DNA of 64,000 bases from Capronia americana (Eukaryota; Ascomycota; Eurotiomycetes; Chaetothyriales; Herpotrichiellaceae), in NCBI GenBank assembly GCA_016110215.1, contig JADWQD010000022.1, forward strand, positions 248,001-312,000, in the 5' to 3' direction. The notes below the pieces were generated by a model that was given only the letters and a program-made list of their open reading frames with translations, was not told the DNA's origin and ran no database searches. The position numbers and the translations under genes are program-made. Positions 12,401 through 22,993 of the stretch are shown in pieces (the stretch's first letter is position 1; every line of letters starts with the position of its first letter).

Positions 12401-15186
12401 GAGATGTCTACCGGACTCTTAGCAGATAAGAATATTTGTACTGCTCCGATATCACTCGTACGTTTAGGTCCCGGTGACCGCACGCTGATCCCACTCTCCT
12501 AGTCGGAGCTCGGGATGTTCAAGGATATCTGGGACGGAGCTGCGGGAGGCGACAGTCGTATCACCACCGACTTGGGTTTCCAGCCCGTTGTTGCACGAGA
12601 GGTTGAAGGGCTGACCGCATATTACCAAACATCGACCTCATGCGCGGTCGTCCAGATATGTGGTACAAGTCCGTGTTTGAAACACGGTGGTCCGCTCAAG
12701 GCTCGCTGATTTGTCTTGGCGAGAATGTCTAAGGTAGCGATTTGGTCTCGAGGCGCCAAAGAATTCGTGTTGCCCCGGTCGTTGCCGTTCTGGCGGCAAT
12801 CGAAGACATGCTAGCTCTATCGCGTTCGGTATTCCATAAGCGGTTCATGGCCAATACCAGTCACCAAGGACTTTGGCCAGTCTCCCAGCTTGACGATGCT
12901 ACTACTACCACGAGTTGGGCGAGAGGTGCAAGTGATCTGCAGCTGGCGGGCACTCTGCAGGTCTAGAAAATCCAAATTCGTCGGCGAAGACTTTTGCAAT
13001 ATCCGAAGCAAACCTTTTGGGGGGATCGTCTACCCCTTCGCTACCCCTCATCTTACGCATCGCCGTTTTTCGATGATACGTACCGATTCTACTTACGGAT
13101 CACCGGCCATACGAATGTCAGCTTGATTGTTTCGGAGAGTTTTCGTGCGCTAGGGCTCAAAACATCCAGCATTCTCTGCCACGTACAAAAGAGGTCTTAA
13201 GCTCGGGCCCCTGACCCAGATGTTCTCGCAAACCAAGTCTGTGCTTTGTTGGTCAATGCTGACCACCTCTCAAAGTCTCCATGCTTGGTGGGCACTGCTG
13301 TCTTTGCCCTTGAATCAAGGTGTCTGGACAAGATTGTCAGCGCACTTTCCTTTCCATGATTCCTTGGTGCAACACGACCAGGTGCCGAGCCAAAGTGGTC
13401 TGTGGAACCAGCATTTCATCACTAGAACCACCAACAACGTCGGACTTAATGATACAAATGATGTTCGCGTGCCGGTCTCCCTATCGGCCGTTGTCGACCC
13501 AAGCCTCCTGTTGCATTAGAGTGCCACGCTCCTAGATCTGGCTTCTATTTGTGAAGGTTCTCGACAGCATCAAACTTGACTGGAATGTCAAGTCGGAGGT
13601 TCATGCGGTCATTGCAGCAGAGTCCTCAAGAAACGACAGAGAAATAATCCAAAATGCCAAAGTGTTCAGACCAGCTGGAATATCTCGACAGGCACTGCCA
13701 TGCAATTATCAATCTCCAGGAGTCCGACAGTTCCGCCAACAAGGGCGCCCAGCCCTTATGTGTAAGTATTCGACTGGCGCCAACATACTGCCATGCAAGT
13801 ACTAGTGCGCTTGAGGAATATCTCCTCGCGGATTATGACACGGTGTGCAGCAGGTCCTCGACAAGCTTTTTCCAAGAGGTGATTCGAGCACTACTGACTG
13901 TCCATCATTCGTCGGCCTGCTGCAAGACGAGACAAATGAACCTCTGGGCGTTGTCACTTCCTTTCGTTAGTCGCGTTGGACGAGTTCGAGAGCGGCGATG
14001 ACGGCCTCTGACGGTCCTTAGCCAAGGGCTCGCCCAGCGCTGCCGCGAGGATCCGAGAGTTGTGCCTAAAGCCTTGCAGCAGCGGAGAGGAGACAGAGAC
14101 CGTGAACAAGAAGATGCCGAGTATGTCAGAAAACTCGGCCTCAAGACACAGTCGGGATAAATGATATTCCTCGAACCTCTGCCCGGGCTTTAGACCTGGC
14201 CTTGACGATGTACAAGGCCGGGAGGGATTGGAAAACGTGAGGTCTTCGAGGGCGGAACACGCACGAACTAGATAGAAGACATCTACTCAGCGAGGTGATG
14301 AAGTCCGTGCGAAAGTTAGGATGTACAGAGTAGTTGCCCAACACCAAGTCAATGTGTCATGCCCCCTGTTTAATCCACGACCGCCGGAAGAGAAGCTCCA
14401 CGTGACGTTGCCTCGCACATCGCCGCCAATGAGATCGATTGCAGTGTGAGGAACGGAAAAACCAAGGAAAGCAATGCGACAGCCATACGTATGATTTTTC
14501 TTGGGCAAAGGGTAAAATTGAGATTTGTGCCGGGCAGGAGGCTTGGAATTTGTGCAGTGTTCCACAGTCAGTGGTGAGGCCGTAGGGCGCACAATCGGCA
14601 GGCCTATTGCCGCTGGACCCGCAGTCCTTGCACCTGTCAAGGCACGTTAACAGGCAAGTCTCGCGCAACCGCCACTTGCCAAGCATTCAAGGCAGGCCTG
14701 TCGACTCTCCAGTTTCTCGACTTGGATATACAGAAATGCCAAATAAACGGTGTAGCAAACCGGCAACGTGCAACTGAAAAGGCGCCAACGACGTCTCCAG
14801 GCCTCACGCAAAGTCGTCTCCGTCTCAGGGCAACGCAAGCTGCCGTTCTTCCAGCCTGTGCAGCAAAGGGCCAAGATGTCGCCTAGACAAGAGCCAAGTG
14901 CCCAGATCTTGGCCGGGGCGCGACGCAGCGGAAGTGGAGGATTGGAGCCAGATTGAGCGAGCAGGATGATCAGGACCAAGACGTTCGTGTCTCTTGAGTT
15001 CTTGGGTTCCTTCTCGTCGCTAGAATCATGTTGGTATTTCATTACACCTCTGTTCCCCATGTTGTCTGTGTTAGACGCCGTCCATTTACAGCTGCTCTCA
15101 CCTGTCGCCGATCAGCTCAACAGCTCTTGCCGCCTGTTCGGTGATGACAAGGACGTTCTCACCGAGAGCCCTACGTGACCATCAGC
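9494..15186. other. Large gene-poor interval (5.7 kb)
   Basis: The first part is probably the ssn6 promoter and leader, which are often long for fungal regulators. The remainder, about 10.5-15.1 kb, has many short interrupted frames on both strands and no recognisable domain. Some frames between 12.5 and 14.0 kb on the plus strand read like protein for 30-60 codons and then stop or shift, which would fit a decayed gene, but I could not assign a family. Base composition looks ordinary, not AT-rich. I saw no terminal repeats or transposase remnants. Confidence 0.45.
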
Positions 15187-16143
15187 ATGTCCTACGAATC
15201 GGACTCGCACCTCACGAGGCAGTCTCCTGCGTACTGCGATGGCAATAACGCCCCCACCACTCCTCAGACGCAGTATTACCGTTCAGCTCCTCGTCCGCTC
15301 CAGCAGCCTCCGATCGCCCGAGTCTCTCCTACCCTACGAAGTCCCTCTGTGCCGCACGGGCTAGACCCAGTCCGGTTACAAACCTCGATATCAAGTGGAG
15401 AGTCGGGGTCGACGCTGGGGACCGAGTACAAGCAGTATCCCACCTACAAACATTTCCAATACAGCCCTCAGGTGGAGCGGGGCATCATAGAAGAGTCGAT
15501 ACACCGACAGTCTCGCGCGGGGTCACAGCATTCAGGAAATCGAGTAAACGGCAGCCATCATGGCGGGACGCCCGTGGTCGAAGACAACTCGGCCGTCTTT
15601 CAATATATCCAAGAAAAGTCATTCGCCGCAGAAGAGGAGCAAGAAGATGATCATGCTCTGTGGATTCTGGTAAGGTCACTCGTGCTGTGTTGGATGACTG
15701 TCATTGACATGTTTTAGTTGTGGATGTCGTTCCTCGACCCGTTTCACTGTTTATTCAGTGCCCTGTACTCCATATTCGCCGCCATCCTCATCACCATCCT
15801 CGCGCCTCTACGCTTATGCCGACAGGAGTGCTCTCCCAGCATATCCCTCGTCAGGATGGTGGCACCAGTATTTCGAAATCACCTTCAACTGATCTACGCC
15901 AAATCATTAGACAATGCTCATACATTTGAGTTCAGTCCATTTTGCCTAGTCCTGATCCACGTTGTATCGCCAGTTATCAGCATTGGAAACGCAGTCGCTG
16001 CATGGATCGTGGCCGTATTCTGGGTCTTCGCAATCATCATGGGAAATCCGGATGGAACCGAGAAACGAGATGACGGACGGGCCACTGTGCTTCTCCTGAG
16101 GGACTGGTGGGAGAAGTGTTTACTGTTTGCTATACGGAAGTGA
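15187..16143 (+). CDS. Predicted fungal membrane protein, two exons, 302 aa
   Basis: Exon 1 is 15187-15669 and exon 2 is 15718-16143, with a 48-nt GTAAGG...TTTTAG intron. Joining gives HALWIL then LWMSFLDPFH in frame. I chose the ATG at 15187 (MSYESDSHLTRQ); the slightly longer reading begins with GTG. Residues 1-155 are Ser/Pro/Gln-rich, polar and likely cytosolic and disordered. The second half has two hydrophobic segments: about 169-192 (FHCLFSALYSIFAAILITIL) and about 236-265 (a segment from CLVLIHVVSPVISIG to VAVFWVFAIIMG). The C-terminus is short and charged and ends WWEKCLLFAIRK. I know no function for this architecture. It stands alone in a gene-poor region. Confidence 0.75.
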
Positions 16144-19100
16144 GATATTTATTACTGTCTGGGATATGGTGTCACGAAGAAAATGACCCCACGCTTTTCT
16201 ACCTCTCCATGAGCGAGCGGCTTTTGTCCTGAGCATTTCGGCAGGCGTCTGATTTCAGCAGCATATACCACGGCGCAGGAATTCCCGCTTTTACTTCCGT
16301 ATACAGGTACTGTTAGGGCGGAGAATTGAACGGACATCAGGTCATCGTCATATCCCTTGAAGGCCGTACCCTGTCCAGTGGAGCTTACGCAGCCGATCAA
16401 TACCATCCAGCTTGAAACGGCTTGAAGGACGGGTGATGTTGGTGTGGGCTGCAGCCTTCGGTTCCACTCTTCAAACGTGGACTTTGCGTCAACCTACAAC
16501 ATGCTTCGAAGAATCGCATTTCACGTCAGCTCTCAGCGGACAAGAGGTCTTCAGCATATCACATCCTTGATCAGATAGAGATTGTGACGCTGTTCAGTCC
16601 CGATGCGTCAAAGTAGTCATGCTACCCTATACAGCACGCATCATCATCTTCCTACCTAACTTACATATCCTCGCACTGCTCTACTGGCCTTGCGTCTGGA
16701 TGGTTGTTCTGCCGATAGCTGGGCAACTTTCTCGTTGTAATTGGCCTACTTCTGTTCCCCGACTCCTGCGCTTACAAGGCATCGAAGTCATAGCGTTGAC
16801 AGGACCATCCGCAGCATTACCAAGTATGTCCGTTCGCTGCAGGCCGACGGTGTCTCAGCCTCTGCTCCGCTCTATTAGACGTCCGACACACAGTCTGAAC
16901 CTCACGGTGTTGCGCTAGTGGTTTCCGAAGTTCTCTCGAGGCGGAAGCTGGAAGGGTTGAGACCTTGCATCATGCGGCCCGACACCATCAACACGATATC
17001 TAGACTGGAAGGAGGGCACCAATCTCGAATGCGAAATTCGTTCGTCCTGGTCACCTTCGCCAGCCCCCATCAAGCCTGAATTTTTCTTGAACTCTCTCCA
17101 TCTTCACCTGATGCACTTCTTTGCCGCGGTCCCGCCCGACTCCTGGACCCGTTTCCGTCGTCTCTGCAGCTGGAGTCATCTTCCGATTGAAAGTCCACAT
17201 CCCGTCAACATTTGACACGATCAGTTCGTCTAATACTTCTTCGAAAGTTGCTCGGAGGTGGGCCTGGTGAACCCGGTGGCACTCAGAAAATTGGCCCCTG
17301 ACATCCGTATGCCCGCCCCCTCTGCTACACTGAGATGGAGTTTCTTTGGCGCTGTACGGCCATGCTCTGCCGCTTGGCTATGCAGGTAGTGGATGAGTAG
17401 CGACCTGGAACTCCGAAGCTCACCTTGCTAACTCAGCCCAAAGTCGACCATGTCCGGGCCAGTATCGCGATCTCTCCAGTGATGTCGGTCAGCTGGCATC
17501 CGTGCTATCCAACCTCGATCCAAGCACCGTTTCAATGCCATTCGGAAGGCCCAGCCCTTGAAACAGTCAACCATGCAAGCAGATTCTTCTCGTTATTGAA
17601 ACGTGCTTGATACGCTCGGCCGGATGTATGACAGCAAGTGTTATCAGGGTATCTGCCTTCCACGATGACTTTGACGACGTCCTCGGTTTAGCGGCCCGAA
17701 CGATGCGATGAAATGCATCCTCCGACAAGTTCGGGCCGGAGAAACGAGTGCCTGGTCACGGAAAGGGATATTCAACCAGAAAATGGACGGAAGATCAACC
17801 AGTTCGCGGCACGATCGCTAGGACCAGGCGAGTTCTAGATGTTCCTCGACAACCGATGGAAAAGAAAAGAGAACTGCTATCGCACACACCGCACCCGGAA
17901 TTGTATTGTCTGCCACAAGGTCTCTGTCTGCACCATCACTGCTGGCATCAGCACCCTCGAGACCAACATTCATGTGCTACTCCAAACACTTCACGTTCCC
18001 GATGAGTTGGCGTGTCAGCAGATCGTGCTGAAATGTGCGGGAGTCGTTTGATTCTTTTCAACTGCCCTTCTTCGGTCCTGTACTGGGTTCGAGACTAGTG
18101 ACGGTCATCAACCAGATATCCCCAGGCTCCAACGGACGACCGATGCAGGTTCATATTCCCCTGGTGGGATGTCTTTTCCTCATCTCACGTCTGACCCAAA
18201 CACTGGTCACAGAACCACACAATGTAGAAACACACACACAAGCTCCATGTGGCCAATGGTCGCTGCACTAATGCTGCACCTCCTCAGGGCGCTTTCAGAG
18301 CCGCTGCTCCAGACCGAGTCAACGATAGCTTATGCTGCATCTGTCCTGCGCACCCGGCTCTACACATAAAAGTTCGAGCAATGGTCGTTTGATCTCGACT
18401 TGACTGGGAACCTAATTCCGGATTCCACACCACTGCCGCGCGCTCGGCATAATAGCAATAGCTCTGCACCTCGCCAGACTTGTGCGGCGCGTCGAGTCGG
18501 GCGGTGACACGGCTGCCAACCGCGTGTGTACGTTCGTGTCCATTTTATTTGGCGACAATATGGAGTACCTATGCGGCCATGCACAGCTTCTGGAGATGAT
18601 GTCCGTTCGCGAATTCACGCCCGTATCTTTACCGGCAATGGTGATGGAAAGGGAGGATGTGAAGAGCAAGACCGAGCCAGTGATCGAAATCAGCATAATA
18701 TGATATCGTACGAGGTGCAGAAACGACACAAGAGCAAAGAATCTAGACGCACAGCGGCAGTGAGAAGGTACGAGGGCTATATATACTCGTGATTGATGGC
18801 AGACTCTAAGTAGATAGGTCCTCGTCGAATAGAGTTTGGGAACATTAGGGAATCAACCATACGAAACGACCAGGGCGCGAGAGGCGAGAGAGGACAACCA
18901 GAGTTTGCTGCCAGAAATCGCGCAGGGATGGGGGGAAACCTTGCTTTTTTAGTTTTGATGGTGAATCTTCGACTTGCGCCGTTGCCATGCGTGTAATGGT
19001 GAAATGAAGATGACTCGAAGTATGGTATCCCACCCCCGGTCTCATCAGCCGCGCTGTGGCCATACTCCAGCGAGACCAGTTGCAGCAGGGAATGAGAACC

Positions 19101-19162
19101 TTACGACAGAGTCCCGTGCGCTCCTGCCAATCCGCATCTTCCCACACCCCCGAGTTCTAATC
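16144..19162. other. Gene-poor interval (3 kb)
   Basis: No supportable gene. Between about 17.0 and 18.1 kb the plus strand shows protein-like strings in different frames separated by stops, for example YRDLSSDVGQLASVLSNLDP near 17.46-17.53 kb, which hints at a decayed gene. I could not build an open model or name a family. The right end is the 3' flank of the proteasome gene. Confidence 0.4.
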
Positions 19163-20239
19163 TTACAAATTCGTCAAGTAGTCTTCTATCTCGTCTTTGG
19201 TGAGCTTCCGGAACCGCGGACCGACTGCTCCTTCAACACCCTCGTAGCCTAGCAGGTGGTTCGCGGGCTCCCCTACGATGCCAATCTCGACGGTGTCGCC
19301 GTTCATTTCTCCTTCGATCGTCTCCTTGAGTGTCAGCAATGCTATATGGATGGCGTCCTGGAATGGCACTGTCAGCAGCTTGCTCGATCCAAATCTCCTT
19401 CAGGGTTGATTCTCTCACCTCCAGCTCCAGCGAGTCGTTGTATCGCTTTTCCAGGAACGTCTTTGCACTTGTCGAACTCTTGCCAATGGCTGTGGCCTTC
19501 CAGGGGAAGTAACTGCCGCTGGGATCGACTTGGTACAAGCTCGGCCCACCCTTCAGAATGCCGCCGGTTTTCCTGCTCGCCAACTTGGCCTCTGCCTCGG
19601 TCTCGCCTTCTTTAGCCTCCTTAGTCTCCGGCTCGATGCCGTCATCCCATCCAGCGATCAGCAGGCTCACACCGTACGGTCTCACACCGCCAGACTGTGT
19701 AGCTTCTTGCATCACCCTCGCCACGTCCTGGACCAATATCCGCGTTGGGGGATATTCGTTGTAGATGCGCTTGTAGTTTGTATGCGACACTTTGCGGGCC
19801 TTGTCGACCAGGACTCTGTAGTCAGGACCCATGCCGCTGTAGACCATGCCGATGTTGGGCGTGATGAGCGAAACTTTGGAGAGGGAAGGCGGGTCGATCA
19901 GAGGGGAGGAGGATTTCTTTTCCGTTGCAAGGACGATCCCGTTCGTCGCTGTGACACTTTTGTAAGGAGGATGATGCTAGCAAGTCTAGCTGGGGCGGGG
20001 GTTTAGTCGTACCTTTTATGCCTAAAGATGTCACACCTTGGTTGACTGCGTTGAGGGCATATTCTGCATATTCGATCAGCTCGGCGCAGAGGTGACCTTC
20101 TGAGGTTATGGTGTTTTACCTATTTGAACAAGCTTGCCGCTGCGCGAGTCAGCTCTCCGGTCCTTGCGCATTCAAGCAAACACACGCCGACTTACCTGGG
20201 CGAGAAAGTCGTGAGAGAGAACGAATATCGGTCCGCCAT
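19163..20239 (-). CDS. pre8: 20S proteasome subunit alpha-2 (Pre8/PSMA2)
   Basis: Structural alpha-ring subunit of the 20S core, which gates substrate entry for ubiquitin-dependent degradation. Five exons on the minus strand: 20239-20196, 20139-20120, 20063-20013, 19948-19419 and 19357-19163, giving 840 nt and 279 residues. The N-terminus MADRYSFSLTTFSPSGKLVQ is the alpha-subunit signature, followed by EYALNAVNQGVTSLGIKATN, GMGPDYRVLVDKARKVSH, QEATQSGGVRPYGVSLLIAG, QVDPSGSYFPWKATAIGK and LGYEGVEGAVGPRFRKL. The family is usually near 250 residues; the extra length is a charged Glu/Lys-rich insertion (about residues 139-165, EPETKEAKEGETEAEAKLA) just before the SLYQVDPSG strand. Exon 2 is only 20 nt, a micro-exon that simple frame scanning misses. 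Confidence 0.95.
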
Positions 20240-20965
20240 TTCGGACGTCGCTGTATATTGATCTGGCGGGAAGGGAACTGCTTAAAGATCGTGGATTCGC
20301 TCAGACTCAGGGGAAGACGTGGAAAGATCAGGCGACGTAGAGAACAGCAGAGGATTTGTACTCGGTAGGCAAGGTGAAGATGGACGGAGGCTCCTTCATG
20401 CGGAGGACGAGACGAGGCTGCAGGTCAATGGCGCGTTCAGGTCAGAGCAGAAGGGGCCGTATGGTCCACCGTGATCTCGTACGGTGGATTTTATCCACAT
20501 GCCGCACTCTGGCTTTCGGTTAGTCAGCACAATCTTGCCATTTACGTCTTGTCCCTGTGAAACTTATTTCTGGCTTTATGATACTCTCATCCCAGCGCCG
20601 TTATCACCATTGAGCCCAGGGAACTGAGGCCGTTCCAAACAGGAATCTCAAACAGACATAGGCTCCAGCCGAATGCGAGAAGACCGGACACAATCGTGAA
20701 GCCACATCTTGATCGTGAGTTGACACAAGCAATCACGAGGCACGAGGCCGAAAAAGCACTTGTTTCGCAAAGGTCAAGCCAACGCCCAAGGAATTGGGGA
20801 CCGTATACTCCGTACAAATACGGTTGAAACAGGTGAGCAAAATCCATAATTAGCACCATCTCTCAGCGCATTTCCGAGTCTTGTTGGCTCCGACGGATTC
20901 GGCAGAATGAATTCTACGTCACGCCTACACTTCCATGGACCTCGTTCAGTTCTGGGAAGCTGAGT
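20240..20965. promoter_or_regulatory. Promoter side of the proteasome gene and 3' flank of the FAD monooxygenase
   Basis: A 726-bp interval with no gene. It contains a perfect 8-bp inverted repeat with an 8-nt spacer at 20465-20488. I do not see a clear copy of the yeast proteasome-associated control element. Confidence 0.45.
20465..20488. repeat. Perfect inverted repeat, possible operator
   Basis: Arms tccaccgt and acggtgga flank the spacer gatctcgt. It lies about 225 bp upstream of the proteasome alpha-2 start and about 480 bp beyond the FAD monooxygenase stop. A palindrome with a fixed spacer could bind a dimeric factor, but chance is possible. Confidence 0.35.
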
Positions 20966-22448
20966 CTACAACATCGCGTTCGGACCAGCGGTGCCGGCTT
21001 TGATGGGCGGAGCTCCATTCGTTTCATCCTTGCTTATTCTCTGCGGTTCTGGCCAGTATTGCCTGAAGTCATGCCTAGATGCTGGTCAGTTCAATCCAAT
21101 CTAGCCCATGGGAAGGCTGTGGAACTCACCCGAGAAGATATGCACTCTCCAACATCTTCCTTCGAGCCTCCGGAGAAGTATTCATAGTCTTGAAGGGCTC
21201 AGCTGATGTCGCCGCCGTTTCAGGGTCCGTGTCTCTCAATGCACAGGTGTTCCCGTAGCTGACGGGATTGGTGATCTCCTGGTACTTCTGTCTTCGGATA
21301 TCGGCGTACTTGTCTAACAGCGTGTCGTCGCAGCCCTTGCGAAGCACGCCTATCAGACAGTCGGCGAGCCCGCCTGCGTCACATATGCCGCCCGTCAAGC
21401 CCATCCCTGGCAAATAGAGCAATAGTCAGTGTCTGGATAATTCCATCCGAGAGCGAAGAGAGGCATTTCTCACCGCCGAATGGAGAACACGCGTGCGCCG
21501 CATCTCCTGCGAGAAAAGCTCGCCCTTTTCGATACGACCTGGCGCTCCTTTGATGGATGCGGTAAGGGCTGACTACCTCGATCTTATATGCATCCTTGGA
21601 GAGCGGTTTGGGGCCTGGGAAGATTGCCTCGAACTTATTGTGCACGTTCGCCAATACCTCGTCCCTGGTCAGATGCTCCTGCTCGTTATACGAAACGCGG
21701 TACAGGCCCGTGGGATCAATCTTCCCGACCATGCAGAAATGCTTGGGGTGGACGATGAATTGGCCTCGTTGGAACCCATAGTCGCGGAACGGATACCTGA
21801 CATTACATGCGACCAGCCACTGTGGCAGCGTGAATCCCTCATACCCCAAATCAAGGATCTTGCGCACAGTTGACTTCCCGCCGTCCGCCCCTACCAGGTA
21901 TTTTGCTGTGATCTTCTTGCTGCCTGCCGGCGTGTCGATCAAGGCGGTTATGGAGTCTTCTTCTTCCGTGATGCCGCTCAAACTGTGGTTAAAGAGGATC
22001 TGGCAGAATCGTTGGCAATTGCTGGGGACTCTCATACAACGCTCTCAAGTTGGAAACTCACTTTTGCACAACTGTAGTCGCTGAGATGCCGCTGGATGAT
22101 TTTCGCCAGCTGGAACTGACCGCAAAGCACGGCGTCAAAGGACCCAGGAATCTTGTCCTCGGGCTTGAACTCGGCAACCACCTTGTTGTCAATGGTGATC
22201 CACCGGAGCCTGAAGTCGTAGTCTGAGGGTTCCATGCCGACTTTGCGCGCATCGGCGGCGATTCCAGCTCGTTCAAGTTCGACGACGGCTGGGGCCCCGT
22301 ACGCCATCGCCCGGGGAGAGTCATCAATGTCTGGGAGGGCCTCGATGAGAAGGACATTAACGCCTGCTTTGGCTAGTAGGAGGGTTGTGAGAAGGCCAAC
22401 TGGCCCAGCTCCCACGACCAGAACCTCCGAATCCAGCGAAATCGTCAT
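20966..22448 (-). CDS. FAD-dependent monooxygenase, PheA/TfdB (aromatic hydroxylase) type
   Basis: Flavoprotein hydroxylase of the p-hydroxybenzoate-hydroxylase fold; such enzymes use NAD(P)H and O2 on aromatic or polyketide substrates. Four exons on the minus strand: 22448-22062, 21999-21474, 21406-21130 and 21074-20966, giving 1,299 nt and 432 residues. The ADP-binding motif VVGAGPVGLLTTLLLAKAG lies at residues 11-29, the DG motif LVGADGGKSTVRK is mid-protein, and the FAD ribityl motif FLAGDAAHACSPFGG precedes MGLTGGICDAGGLADCLIG. The last exon is inferred: an in-frame TGA immediately follows LLG, but a GGGTGAGT donor there and a CTAG acceptor at 21075 add a 36-codon ending with a clean TAG. 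If that intron is not used, the protein ends at 21126. I chose ATG 22448; the upstream frame opens with GTG. It is divergent from the MmgE/PrpD gene. Confidence 0.88.
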
Positions 22449-22993
22449 GGTGACTGTTTCTGCCACGAAATGCTTCTAGAAGTTCACGATAGCCGCGGTG
22501 ACATTGAGATTGTCTGATGATTTGGCAGACTCTCGTAGCCTACGCAGATTCCAGCAGATGCTGCAATTGCCCCAAATACTCCTTACGCCTCGATGAGATC
22601 TACCCCACACACCATCCTTGCCTTCCAGTCCGGGGAAAGTGGGGATCGAGACTTCAGCCAGGAACGTACGGTGGCAGTGTGTACTCCGCATGAAGGAGCT
22701 CGTTGGGGGAAGCCATACAAGTACCGACTCCTTGAGTGGTATCGGACAACAGCCGAGTTTGCCGGGTACATAGCAGTACGCCGGACTCTTCCCCCCGCCA
22801 GAGGTTTCGGATATTCTGCGTTACGCTCCTGGACTATACATACGGACGGGAGACACGAAGTATCCCTTGCCATACATCGACGAAACATCCAACAAGGAAG
22901 CAAGATTGGGCACGATTTGTGTCCTGGGGCAGACGCGCGGCGATCGCGCTCCAACACCGTAAGCAAACTTTGGTCACTCTGCCAGGAAACAAG
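22449..22993. promoter_or_regulatory. Shared divergent promoter of the FAD monooxygenase and MmgE/PrpD genes
   Basis: The 545 bp separating two head-to-head enzyme genes must contain both promoters, a layout common for co-regulated fungal catabolic or secondary-metabolite pairs. I did not identify a specific binding site. Confidence 0.55.

Noticed and set aside
17400..18060. Possible decayed N-terminal domain (YRDLSSDVGQLASVLSNLDP) of a fungal STAND-like protein
   Set aside because: Only one short string resembles such a domain; neighbouring frames do not extend it. Too weak for a feature.
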